Positions 54,259-63,571 of a stretch of DNA of 64,000 bases are shown here, piece after piece. The stretch spans positions 41,145 to 105,144 of the forward strand of contig DHSL01000030.1 of NCBI GenBank assembly GCA_002411345.1, written 5' to 3'. Both the position numbers and the translations under genes were made by a program. The notes under the pieces were generated by a model, which made no database searches, was not told the DNA's origin, and saw only the letters and a list, made by a program, of their open reading frames with translations. Position 1 is the stretch's first letter. Each line of letters starts with the position of its first letter. Source of the DNA: Bacteroidales bacterium UBA5287. GTDB taxonomy: Bacteria > Bacteroidota > Bacteroidia > Bacteroidales > Dysgonomonadaceae.

Positions 54259-55593
54259 TCAATCCCAACCAGGTTTAGCCCCTGTCAACACAGTTGGATC
54301 TTCAATGATTGATCCATCAGCTTCTGTTCCGTATATTGTAATTTCGGAAGTACAACCAGAGTTTCCTCCTCCAAATTGTTTTATTGCCTTGTATCTTAAA
54401 TAACGGAAAGGTTTTGTGAATCGAGGATTCTCAGGATAAAGCAAATATTCGTGTCCTGCTCTAGCCGCATTATTTGCGTCAATTACTGATGATGGTTTTA
54501 CAAGTTTGTATCTTCCAACATATTCCCAACCATCGAATACACCATCTGAAGCATCTTTATCATCACTTACCCACATCTCCCAAATTTCAACGTTTTCGCC
54601 TGTGTATAACATACCCCAAGCATTACGTTGCCATATTTTAAATCTACTAGCCTTAACTTCGCGTCCCAGATCGATATAATAAGAGAAAGGATAACCTACT
54701 TGACCGGTATTGAAATAATTCAAGTTTTGTACTGGTTCATAATCATATTCATTGTCCCAGAATTTTTCAATACGTCCTTCAACGTGTGACATAGGAGCAT
54801 TCATGAAACTATCTTTTCTGAATGTTGATTGATACTGCACATAAGGTTTTTGTTTAAATGGATCAGCAATACTATCATTGTTCCATTTATTTCCATATAA
54901 TAATTGATCACGTAAGAAAGCCCATTGTTTTTTAGATAATGGTGCATCAATTAGTGGGGTTACTTCTCCAAAACCTTTAACTTCAGTTTCGTTATCATAA
55001 GAGTCGCGGATTTTTACCGAAACATTATATGGAACTCCCTTTAAGCCATCAATTGTAAACCTGTCTTTTACAAGATTAGATGAATAGATTTTTGTTACAT
55101 CTGTTTCATTCAGTTTTACGTTAACATGCACAGTTACTGTTTCTTCTTCATTATTTAACCAGTCAATTACTAATGATGAAAAACCTGGTTGAACATTAAC
55201 TGTTTCCAAGATAGCAGAAGTTGTTGGTGCTAATGGTGTTATATTCATTATCAAAGGTTTAGAATGATTGTTTTCTCTGTCAACAGAATATAATTTAACC
55301 GGATATTCTTTTACAGTTCCCAAACCTTCAATAAATAAAGTATCTGAATAAACACTACTAGTTTTAGAAATTGTTTTTCCATTATCAATAACATATTCAC
55401 CTCTTACATAAAGGAAATCTTCATCTTCAGGAATAGAAAATGTGAAATATCCTCCACCATTTTGAGGTGTAAACGAAACATTGGTTATTTGTGCCGGTGG
55501 GATAGTATCACCTTCTTCCTTGTTATCGCAGTTAGTAAAGAAAACAAGTATACCAATTGTTATAAGTGTGAAAATATAATATAATTTCTTCAT
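54259..55593 (-). CDS. DUF4959 / DUF5126 / DUF5000 surface lipoprotein
   Basis: I choose the ATG at 55593, residue 11 of the longest frame, since it starts a signal peptide with lipobox FFTNC. The longer frame would overlap the susD end. The mature protein (about 444 residues in all) begins with DTIPPAQITNVSFTPQNGG, the DUF4959 start. It continues with a DUF5126-like Ig domain (about 130-220) and ends in a DUF5000/discoidin-like domain (about 235-435) with FRYLRYKAIKQFGGG. Such proteins are accessory binding lipoproteins of SusCD loci. It lies 23 bases after the susD-like gene. Confidence 0.82.
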   Translation of the reverse strand: MKKLYYIFTLITIGILVFFTNCDNKEEGDTIPPAQITNVSFTPQNGGGYFTFSIPEDEDFLYVRGEYVIDNGKTISKTSSVYSDTLFIEGLGTVKEYPVKLYSVDRENNHSKPLIMNITPLAPTTSAILETVNVQPGFSSLVIDWLNNEEETVTVHVNVKLNETDVTKIYSSNLVKDRFTIDGLKGVPYNVSVKIRDSYDNETEVKGFGEVTPLIDAPLSKKQWAFLRDQLLYGNKWNNDSIADPFKQKPYVQYQSTFRKDSFMNAPMSHVEGRIEKFWDNEYDYEPVQNLNYFNTGQVGYPFSYYIDLGREVKASRFKIWQRNAWGMLYTGENVEIWEMWVSDDKDASDGVFDGWEYVGRYKLVKPSSVIDANNAARAGHEYLLYPENPRFTKPFRYLRYKAIKQFGGGNSGCTSEITIYGTEADGSIIEDPTVLTGAKPGWD

Positions 55594-55616
55594 ATTTTTT
55601 TCAATTAATAAGTTAA

Positions 55617-57557
55617 TTACCATCCCGGATTTTGAACCAAATTAGGATTTCTATTTAAATCCCACAAAGGTATAGGCATCAGATAATCACGTGGCGTTTG
55701 CCATACACGATTCTGCAATGTCATCAAAATATAATATTGTCCAGGATCTGATCCAGTTGTATTCCATCCCTTCATAGGACTTGTAAAGTATCTGTTTGCT
55801 TCTTTCCAACGCAATACATCGAAATATTTTTTCCCTTCGAAACTCAATTCAATTGAACGTTCCTTGTGAATTATTTCGCGTAATCCTTCTTTAGTTAAAT
55901 GTTTTCCAACATTTTTAACGATTGAAGCATCACTATAAACATCTTCAATTGCTCTCAAGCCACCTCTTGCACGTACTTTATTCAATGCATCGTAAACTTC
56001 TTGATTTGGTCCATAATATTCGTTATAAGCTTCAGCGTACATTAAATATAAGTCAGCCATACGAATTATTGGATACGGGAATTTAACGACACGTGCCCAG
56101 TGTCCAGTACCTGATTCAGGATGTACGAATTTTTTAACACCAATTCCTGTCCAATAAAAGTCAGTTGTGTGTTGTGCTCCTCTACCTCCAGGAAATTCAT
56201 TATATCTCATTTTCAGGTCGTTTGCGACATCATGTGTTCTCCAAACACCTCTATCTACAGCAAGCCATGCATAAAAACGCGGTTCTCTGTTCAAACTAAG
56301 TTTCACAGTAGTTTCACCTGCTTGCATATATCCTTGATGATAATTATCATCAGGGATTGTAGTCAGCTGTAAACGATTATCATAGTCGAAGGTTTTATCT
56401 TCCTCAATTGGAACACCATTTTTTGTATAATACATTTCAAGCATTCTGAAATCAGCACCCAACCATTGCCAAGCATATTCAGGGGTTGTTGGAGAAGCAA
56501 CACTACGCATATTAGTTGCGTGAGCAAAACCTCCCTGACCTGTAAAATCCAAACCAGAGTATCCCCAAACAACTTCATCGTTCCAAGGTTCTACAATTGA
56601 AAAACGTTCGTTATATGCATATTGTATGATTTCTGATTCTTTAAAATTAGCAACATCCCAAAATTTAGGAGTCCCATCATATGTATACAATTTTTTACCA
56701 TTAGCTTCAGCAATATCAATTGCTTCTTTAATAGCATCTAAAGCATCTTTCCATTTTTCAGCATCATATTCCATTGAGAATAATAATTCTCCATTTTTAC
56801 CTTTGAAGTTACTGAAATACTCACTGTTACCATTAAACAAAGGACTTGCTTTTGTCAACAGGATTTCCGCTTTAAGAGCTTTTGCAATTTGTTGATCTAC
56901 TTGACCTAAATAAGACACATCTCTTGCAATAGCCAAATCACCTTCTTTCAATACTCCATCAATTAATCCAACAGCATAATTGAAACAAGAATCAACAGGT
57001 TGTCTTTCCTGACGCACTTCTTCAACAGGTGAATAAGCCTCAAGATTCTTATCTACAATAACAATAGGTCCGTAAAGACGAGTTAGATAATAATGATAAT
57101 AAGCCTTAAGCACTTTAACCTGTGCAATCCAATCCTCTCTTTCTCGAGGAGTTAAATCAGGAACGTTTTCAATATTTTCTAAAAATATATTACAAACACG
57201 AATTCCTTCGTACAAACTGTTTACGCCGCCACCTCCGGCCCAATAATTGAAAATAGGATCATTTGAATTGTTCCATCCTCTCATTATTTTCTCTCCGCGT
57301 GTTTGACCTCTATCTTCTGCAACAGATGCGTCTAATCGTCCCACCCATTCATCACCAGCTAGTGACATTGAATAGTGTAGTTTCTCATAATTTGGCATAT
57401 ATCGATAGCAGGTTGATAAAGCATTCAGTGCTTTATCTCTGTTTTCAAACAAGCTACCAACTTCCACTGTATTATCCGGAACAATTTCGAGATAATCACA
57501 ACGTGAAAAGAGTAGTGCTATACCCAAAAAACAAATAAGAAATATTTTTGATTTCAT
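55617..57557 (-). CDS. SusD/RagB-family outer-membrane nutrient-binding lipoprotein
   Basis: The 646-residue lipoprotein (lipobox FSRC, Cys20) has the SusD start CDYLEIVPDNTVEVGSLFEN, TPR-like helical repeats and the C-terminal signature RMADLYLMYAEAYNEYYG, then VRARGGL and the family end LVQNPGW. SusD forms a lid on the SusC channel and captures the substrate at the surface. It lies 25 bases after the susC-like gene. The substrate is not shown by the sequence. Confidence 0.95.
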   Translation of the reverse strand: MKSKIFLICFLGIALLFSRCDYLEIVPDNTVEVGSLFENRDKALNALSTCYRYMPNYEKLHYSMSLAGDEWVGRLDASVAEDRGQTRGEKIMRGWNNSNDPIFNYWAGGGGVNSLYEGIRVCNIFLENIENVPDLTPREREDWIAQVKVLKAYYHYYLTRLYGPIVIVDKNLEAYSPVEEVRQERQPVDSCFNYAVGLIDGVLKEGDLAIARDVSYLGQVDQQIAKALKAEILLTKASPLFNGNSEYFSNFKGKNGELLFSMEYDAEKWKDALDAIKEAIDIAEANGKKLYTYDGTPKFWDVANFKESEIIQYAYNERFSIVEPWNDEVVWGYSGLDFTGQGGFAHATNMRSVASPTTPEYAWQWLGADFRMLEMYYTKNGVPIEEDKTFDYDNRLQLTTIPDDNYHQGYMQAGETTVKLSLNREPRFYAWLAVDRGVWRTHDVANDLKMRYNEFPGGRGAQHTTDFYWTGIGVKKFVHPESGTGHWARVVKFPYPIIRMADLYLMYAEAYNEYYGPNQEVYDALNKVRARGGLRAIEDVYSDASIVKNVGKHLTKEGLREIIHKERSIELSFEGKKYFDVLRWKEANRYFTSPMKGWNTTGSDPGQYYILMTLQNRVWQTPRDYLMPIPLWDLNRNPNLVQNPGW

Positions 57558-57582
57558 ATATATTCTAATTTTATCAAATTAA

Positions 57583-60500
57583 TTAAAAGGATACATTTAA
57601 TCCAATACTATAAACTGTTTGCAATGGGTAATTGAATCCTTCTCCTCCCATTTCAACATCCCATAATTTAAAATCGGATATTTGGAATAAATTCTGTCCG
57701 GATAAATACAATCTTGCAGAATTAATTGACATATTACCAAACCAATTTTCAGGCATAGTAAAGCCAACTTCTGCTGTTTTCATTCTAAGAAAGCGTCCAT
57801 CTCTCATCCACCATGTTGAGTTTGACACATTGTTATTAGCATTGTAAGCAGCAGACAATCTTGGCCAAAATGCCTGAGCTACAGGATTATTTGGATTCCA
57901 GTGATCATCAGCTATATATTGCAATGCGTTTCTTCTGTTAGCAAATGGTGCAATACTATTTGGATTGATGAAGAAAGACACTCTGTCTTGTCCCTGCATA
58001 AAGAATGAAACATCAAAGTTTTTATATCCTCCTGACAGACCGAATCCATAAGTGATTTCCGGAATAACAGGATAACCAATATGTACTTGATCGTCTGAAT
58101 TGATTCGACCATCATTATTGATATCTTTATATTTGATATCACCAGCTTGAACCGTTCCACCCAGTTGTTGTGCGGGAGAATTCGCAACGTCTGCTTCATC
58201 AATAAACAATCTTTCAGCGATGTATCCTTTCCAAGTATTGATTGGCCAACCAATATTACTTAGATATTTCCATCTGTATTCAGGTTCCTCATTTTGAATA
58301 ACTTCATTATGAGCATAAGTAAAATTAAAACGTCCAGTTACCCAAGTATCTTTATTAAAAGAGTGGTTTAAATCGAGTGAGCCGTCCCATCCTGCACTAC
58401 TAACTTCGCCCACGTTACCATAAACATTACTTGTGAGTCCCATTGTTTCAGGAAGATTTGCTCTAGCTTGATAAATTTGCTTTCTGTTTTCTGTAAAATA
58501 TTCAAGAATCAATTTAAGAGCTCTGTTCTTTAAGATATCCAATTCGAAACCAACATTCTGTTTTACAGCTATTTCCCATGTGATCTGCGGATTTGCATAT
58601 CTGTTTATAGAAAAACCTCCATAGCTTGAATTAAAGTTTTTACCCCAAGAATATCCCCATGATCCCGGATCGATATCAGATAAGAAAAAGAATCGATCTT
58701 GAGGTCCTGCGATTTGGTCGTTACCTACTTGTCCTAATGAGTATTTCAATTTAAACATTGGGAACATATCAGATAATGATTCCCAATAAGGTTCGTTTGA
58801 TATAAGATAACCCAATCCCATAGCAGGGAATAAACCCCATCTGTGATCCTGAGCAAATTTTTCTGAACCAGTATAAGTCAAACTCACTTCCGCAAGATAT
58901 TTATCCATAAAGCCGTAATTCACACGTCCTCTAAGACCCTGTAAGCGTTGTGGCAATGTACGTTGAATTGTTCCTCCGTTACCACTTGTATCTTTAATTT
59001 CTTCTTGAGTATAAATCAACAATCCACTAACGTCATGTTTATCATCAAATCTGCGTGAATATGTAAGACCACCTTCAAGATACATTCTGAAAGATCCACT
59101 TTTCCAAGGTTCCGGATTTCCAAGTGCATCAGTTCCTCTGTGAACTTCCTGTAATACATACGTATCAGTAAATTCATCGTAACTCTTTATATTATAAAGA
59201 TATGGATCATAGCTTCTTTTGTTTTCAGCATAATTATCGCTTTTAATAGAGACTTTTGCTCTTGCCATAAGTCCTTCTGTAAAAGAATCTAAATTCTGAT
59301 CGAGTGAGAACTGAGAAGTTATTCTTCCTGTTGAACCATCTTTATAACCACGTACCATTCTTGCAAAGGGATTTGACATAGTTCCTGTAGCATCTGATCC
59401 GAAAAGAGTATGTTTCACATAAGCTCTTTCTTCGTCCGGAAGATAGAATTTTGGAAACTCAACCGGGTTTGAATTCATTACACTGGAAAAAATAGTATTT
59501 GTATCATCTACTGGTCCGGTATAATTTTCAAACATTGAATTCATATTGATATCCAATTTTGTTGTTGGAGTTAAATCGATTGTAATATTTGAAAGCATAT
59601 TAAATCGGTCGATATCAATATTATTTTTGAAATTGTTCAGACGGTTATCTTTTAAAATACCTTTATCCTTATCATAAGAAAGTGATAAATAATATTTAAC
59701 AACCGTTCCACCACCTGTAATGTTAAGATTATAATGTTGGTTGAACGAACCCGATTTAAACATTTCGTCATACCAGTTGATATTTGGGAATGCATATTCA
59801 TTGAGATTGTTCTTTGTATTATCAATCTTTTGTGGGCTATAATATGGTTCCAAGAGAGGATTATCATTGAACTGAGCCTGATTATACAGATTCATATATG
59901 TAACACCATCCACAGTTTGTTGAATCTTTGTAGGCGAAGTAAATCGTCCCTCACCTCTGAATGAGATATGAGGTTTACCAGCCTGACCTTTTTTTGTAGT
60001 AACCATGATTACACCGTTAGCTCCCTTAGATCCGTACAAAGCTGCTGATGTAGCATCTTTTAACACAGAGAATGAAGCAATGTTATCTGGGTCGACACGT
60101 GCCAAGTCATTTGCACTCACTTCGAATCCATCCATAAGAATAAGAGGACTACTTGCATATCCAAAAGTTGTAACACCACGAACGAAGAATTGTGCATTAT
60201 CTGCTCCCGGTTCACCACTTCTCTGGTAAGAAATCACACCTGCAAGACGTCCAGCTAAAGCTGAAGTAAGGTTACTTGAAGGAACTCTAAGTTCTTTTGG
60301 GTCAATTGTTTCAATAGACGACACGATACTTTCTTTCTTTTGAGTAGAGAAAGCTGTAACCGTTACTTCATCAAGTAATTCAACGTCTTCTTGCATTGTA
60401 ACATTGTGTGTTGTTGTATTTCCAACAACTACGGTTAAAGTTCTCATACCAACAAACCGAAAAGTCAATTCATTTTCCGGTGCAGCTTCAATAGAATAAC

Positions 60501-60792
60501 GACCATCAATGTCGGTAATAACACCTCCTGCCTGTCCTGCTAACTGAACAGTCACACCCGGGAGAGGATTATTATCAGGATCAAGAACAACTCCTGTAAT
60601 TGTTCTTTTAGCTTGCTGGATACTAAGCACATCATTCACTTCCACACTAGATTTATCAGCATAAATCGGTATAGAAATGCATAAAATTGAAATAAGAATT
60701 ACGATTTTAGGCGCAATCTCGAAGAATCTAAAAGATAATCTGTCTTTTAAATTCCATTTAGATTTTTCATCTGGAAAATTAACATTATTCAT
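57583..60792 (-). CDS. SusC/RagA-family TonB-dependent outer-membrane transporter
   Basis: The 1,069-residue protein has an extended N-terminus, with a basic region and then a hydrophobic helix at about 30-46 ending IYADK. A carboxypeptidase-like regulatory domain (about 64-150, RTITGVVLDPDNNPLPGVTV) is followed by the TonB box and plug (about 145-275, with VTAFSTQKKESIVSSI and LYGSKGANGVIMVTTKKG) and a large barrel ending in SIGLNVSF. The terminal Phe is the barrel signal. It imports a ligand bound by the SusD partner. No extra sigma/anti-sigma signalling domain is present, and no ECF sigma, hybrid two-component or SusR-type regulator is adjacent. Confidence 0.95.
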   Translation of the reverse strand: MNNVNFPDEKSKWNLKDRLSFRFFEIAPKIVILISILCISIPIYADKSSVEVNDVLSIQQAKRTITGVVLDPDNNPLPGVTVQLAGQAGGVITDIDGRYSIEAAPENELTFRFVGMRTLTVVVGNTTTHNVTMQEDVELLDEVTVTAFSTQKKESIVSSIETIDPKELRVPSSNLTSALAGRLAGVISYQRSGEPGADNAQFFVRGVTTFGYASSPLILMDGFEVSANDLARVDPDNIASFSVLKDATSAALYGSKGANGVIMVTTKKGQAGKPHISFRGEGRFTSPTKIQQTVDGVTYMNLYNQAQFNDNPLLEPYYSPQKIDNTKNNLNEYAFPNINWYDEMFKSGSFNQHYNLNITGGGTVVKYYLSLSYDKDKGILKDNRLNNFKNNIDIDRFNMLSNITIDLTPTTKLDINMNSMFENYTGPVDDTNTIFSSVMNSNPVEFPKFYLPDEERAYVKHTLFGSDATGTMSNPFARMVRGYKDGSTGRITSQFSLDQNLDSFTEGLMARAKVSIKSDNYAENKRSYDPYLYNIKSYDEFTDTYVLQEVHRGTDALGNPEPWKSGSFRMYLEGGLTYSRRFDDKHDVSGLLIYTQEEIKDTSGNGGTIQRTLPQRLQGLRGRVNYGFMDKYLAEVSLTYTGSEKFAQDHRWGLFPAMGLGYLISNEPYWESLSDMFPMFKLKYSLGQVGNDQIAGPQDRFFFLSDIDPGSWGYSWGKNFNSSYGGFSINRYANPQITWEIAVKQNVGFELDILKNRALKLILEYFTENRKQIYQARANLPETMGLTSNVYGNVGEVSSAGWDGSLDLNHSFNKDTWVTGRFNFTYAHNEVIQNEEPEYRWKYLSNIGWPINTWKGYIAERLFIDEADVANSPAQQLGGTVQAGDIKYKDINNDGRINSDDQVHIGYPVIPEITYGFGLSGGYKNFDVSFFMQGQDRVSFFINPNSIAPFANRRNALQYIADDHWNPNNPVAQAFWPRLSAAYNANNNVSNSTWWMRDGRFLRMKTAEVGFTMPENWFGNMSINSARLYLSGQNLFQISDFKLWDVEMGGEGFNYPLQTVYSIGLNVSF

Positions 60793-61142
60793 ACATTTTC
60801 ATTTATTTAAATTTAATGAGTTATTATTTTTCATTCACAAAACAAAATTGATTTTAATAGTTTATTTAATTCATAGGCACATAAAAATTTAATGGATTTA
60901 TATATTTAACGATTTCAAAGGTAAACAAAATTATACAATTTCTGTAATTTTTACACTAAATTTTCTATTTTAACATAACAATATCTTATTAATCTGATTA
61001 CCAAACAATTTATGATTTACATAATTTATAAAATATTTTTGCAAAAACAATTTGATGTATTACCTTTACATTAATTTGTGAATGATATAGTTTACAAAGC
61101 ATTAGTAATATGATTTTTATTATACCAAAAACGGATACAATT
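60793..61142. other. Divergent region between the susC-like gene and a small lipoprotein
   Basis: This 350-base AT-rich gap carries the leader of the SusCD locus. A minus-strand TACCTTTG (60916-60923) about 124 bases upstream of the susC-like ATG is the best -7 candidate. No -33 element fits well. No stem-loop with a T run and no further reading frame stand out. Confidence 0.5.
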
Positions 61143-61571
61143 ATGAAAATTAAAGCACTTTTTGCATCTTCGATAATGATAACATTATTCTTTTTAATGT
61201 CATCTTGCGCCAATAGCGGTGGATTTGACGAATGTCATAACTCCATTTACTTAACTAATAATTCAGACAAAACAATCTATTATGTTAGCACATTAAAAGA
61301 AAATTTTTTCAATTTTGATCCCACAAATCCTACATACGCAACCGATTTGAAAATAAAACCCGGTGAAAAAATGAAAGTAAGAATTGGCTTTCAACTATCT
61401 TGTTGGGAACAAGTACTTGACAATGCCGGAGGTTATGTTTATATCTATATCTACGATGCTGAATATCTTGAATCGACTGATTGGCAAAGTGCAAAGAATA
61501 ACTATATTAAGAAATACAAGCTTGACACAAATCAACTAAAAAAATCAAACTGGAGTGTAGTTTATTCTTAA
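61143..61571 (+). CDS. Small lipoprotein of unknown function
   Basis: The ATG at 61143 (residue 12 of the longest frame) opens a signal peptide with lipobox MSSC. The product is 142 residues. The mature part is one compact beta-rich domain with several Cys (about 20, 27 and 91) and aromatic repeats (GGYVYIYIYDAEYLE). It ends in LDTNQLKKSNWSVVYS, a pattern seen in other orphan Bacteroidetes lipoproteins. I do not recognise a named family. It stands alone between the SusCD locus and the ABC exporter genes. Confidence 0.65.
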   Translation: MKIKALFASSIMITLFFLMSSCANSGGFDECHNSIYLTNNSDKTIYYVSTLKENFFNFDPTNPTYATDLKIKPGEKMKVRIGFQLSCWEQVLDNAGGYVYIYIYDAEYLESTDWQSAKNNYIKKYKLDTNQLKKSNWSVVYS

Positions 61572-61915
61572 TAGATATTCAAGAATACAAATACGGCATA
61601 TTATTGATTAAACATCCTTCAAAAGCATTGGTTTTCATTACTTTAGTTGATACAATTACTAATATAGGAAGCCTGAATGTATTTTAATAATGGTTTTATG
61701 ATATCGTTTTCTTATTTAATAATGAATTCTGTTTTCTGATAAAAAACTGAATCTTCAAAGAAAAGTTACACTTTTTATTTGTTAAAATAAAACAACATTC
61801 AACAATATAATATTAAAAAATTAGACTTATTTAGTGTCACATTGAGGTATTTACAGATGAAAACGATTAAGATTTATTAAATATTTTATTTTACAGCTAT
61901 TATATATAGGTTTTT
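61572..61915. other. AT-rich intergenic region before the ABC exporter genes
   Basis: This 344-base gap shows nothing I can name. There is no promoter with both consensus boxes, no clear terminator and no reading frame with coding character. Confidence 0.4.
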
Positions 61916-62608
61916 ATGGAAATTGCAGCAAGACTTATTGAAGCGGGTAAGGAATACAAAACAGGTGATTCTATAATTGTTGCATTGCAACCCACATCTA
62001 CAGAAATAAAGAAGGGAGAGATTACCCTACTGGTTGGTCCATCAGGCTCAGGTAAAACCACATTGTTATCACTATTAGGGTCAGTAATTTATCCTACCAC
62101 AGGTAAAGTTTGGGTTGGAGATACTTGTGTGAATGATCTTCCTGAAAAAGAACTTGCTCGATTACGGCTTGAACATATTGGATTTGTATTTCAAGGATTC
62201 AATTTGCTTGCACCATTGAACGCTTTGGAAAATGTTATGCACCCCCTCTTGTTATTGGGTGTCAGCAGGAAAGAAGCAAAAAAAAGAGCAATGGAATTAA
62301 TCAACACCTTTGGTATGGAGGATCGAATATATAATCTTCCCCGGAATCTTAGTGGAGGCCAGCAGCAGCGTATAGCTATAGCCCGTTCGTTAATTACAAA
62401 TCCCCAACTAATTCTGTGTGATGAACCTACAGCCTCTTTAGATCACAAAAGTGCTAAAATAGTGATGGATATGTTAAGCAAACTTTCTTTAGATAATCGA
62501 GCAGTGATTGTAGTCACCCACGATGTTAGATTAAAGAAATTTGCAGATAGAACCATATATTTATCTGAAGGAAAAATCAGTGAAACAAGTATAGAAAACG
62601 AATTTTAA
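61916..62608 (+). CDS. ABC transporter ATP-binding protein, MacB/LolD type
   Basis: The 230-residue nucleotide-binding subunit is complete. It has Walker A GPSGSGKTTLLSLLGS (about 42-57), Q-loop FVFQGFNLL, signature LSGGQQQRIAIARSL (about 145-159), Walker B LILCDEPTASLD and the switch His in VIVVTHD. It groups by motif and length with MacB, LolD and DevA ATPases that power FtsX-type permeases. It starts a three-gene run, 27 bases ahead of the adaptor gene. Confidence 0.94.
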   Translation: MEIAARLIEAGKEYKTGDSIIVALQPTSTEIKKGEITLLVGPSGSGKTTLLSLLGSVIYPTTGKVWVGDTCVNDLPEKELARLRLEHIGFVFQGFNLLAPLNALENVMHPLLLLGVSRKEAKKRAMELINTFGMEDRIYNLPRNLSGGQQQRIAIARSLITNPQLILCDEPTASLDHKSAKIVMDMLSKLSLDNRAVIVVTHDVRLKKFADRTIYLSEGKISETSIENEF

Positions 62609-62635
62609 AACAACAATAAAGGTTAATCAAAACTG

Positions 62636-63568
62636 ATGAAAACAAAAATATTATCAATTGCAATCATTTTGATTTTAATTGGTTGTAGCAATAAGAAAGA
62701 ACATTCCTCACAACCAACAAATGAATTCACGGTGGAAAATGTTGTAGGGATTGGAAAGATTTTGCCTCAAGGAGGTATAATCGATTTAGCAGCTCCATCA
62801 TCGGGCATTGTTAAAGAAGTTTATTTTAAGGCCGGCGATAGCGTGAGTGCAGGAAATATTATTCTTATGCTTGAAAACTCAGACGAAGAGCTATCAGTTA
62901 AAGAAGTAGATTCACGACTTTCTTCACAAAAGTTAGCCGTTGAGTCATCTCTACTTTTATTGGAGCAAGAAAAGTTAGCTCACAAAGAGCGGCAGCGACT
63001 ACTAAATGACGCAGAGCAACTACTAAAAGTGGGAGCCACAACTGGAGAAAATGTAAGGACATTGCAGAATGAATTTAATTTAGGAATTGAAAAGCTAAAA
63101 AAAATTGAGAATGACTACAAGATACAACAGTCTCAGTTGAGCGAAATGAATATTCAACGGTCATCTCGGATAAACGACCTTGACAAAATGATATTTCGCG
63201 CACCTATAGATGGCATTCTATTGGATTTGACACCAAAGACCGGAGAATCTGTAAGTATTTATCAACAATATGGGCGTTTATCACCCAACAAACCTCTTAT
63301 AGTGAAAGCTGAAATTGACGAACTCTTTGCAGACCGGTTAAAAGTTGGACAACTATGTAAGATCAACTTCCCTGGAGATTCTGTTGCAGCCGCAACTGGT
63401 GAATTAGTATTTATATCTCCTGATTTGAAAAAGAAATCGCTTTTTTCAGACAGCGGAACAGACCTTGAAGATCGTCGCATCCGTGAGATTGAGGTGTCGC
63501 TGAATGAAATTTACAAAACACTTTTCATTGAATCGAAAATAGAATGCATCATTCAACTAAATAAATAA
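62636..63568 (+). CDS. HlyD/MacA-type periplasmic adaptor lipoprotein of the ABC exporter
   Basis: The 310-residue protein has a lipobox (ILIGC, Cys17). A biotinyl-lipoyl-like half motif (IDLAAPSSGIVKEVYFKAGDSVSAG, about 45-69) is followed by a long coiled-coil hairpin (about 85-180) and the second lipoyl half (DKMIFRAPIDGILLDLTPKTGESVS). A beta-barrel domain ends the protein. This is the membrane-fusion protein plan of DevB/MacA-like adaptors that link an inner-membrane ABC unit to an outer-membrane channel. No TolC-like gene is seen before the window ends. It precedes the permease by three bases. Confidence 0.9.
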   Translation: MKTKILSIAIILILIGCSNKKEHSSQPTNEFTVENVVGIGKILPQGGIIDLAAPSSGIVKEVYFKAGDSVSAGNIILMLENSDEELSVKEVDSRLSSQKLAVESSLLLLEQEKLAHKERQRLLNDAEQLLKVGATTGENVRTLQNEFNLGIEKLKKIENDYKIQQSQLSEMNIQRSSRINDLDKMIFRAPIDGILLDLTPKTGESVSIYQQYGRLSPNKPLIVKAEIDELFADRLKVGQLCKINFPGDSVAAATGELVFISPDLKKKSLFSDSGTDLEDRRIREIEVSLNEIYKTLFIESKIECIIQLNK

Positions 63569-63571
63569 ATC

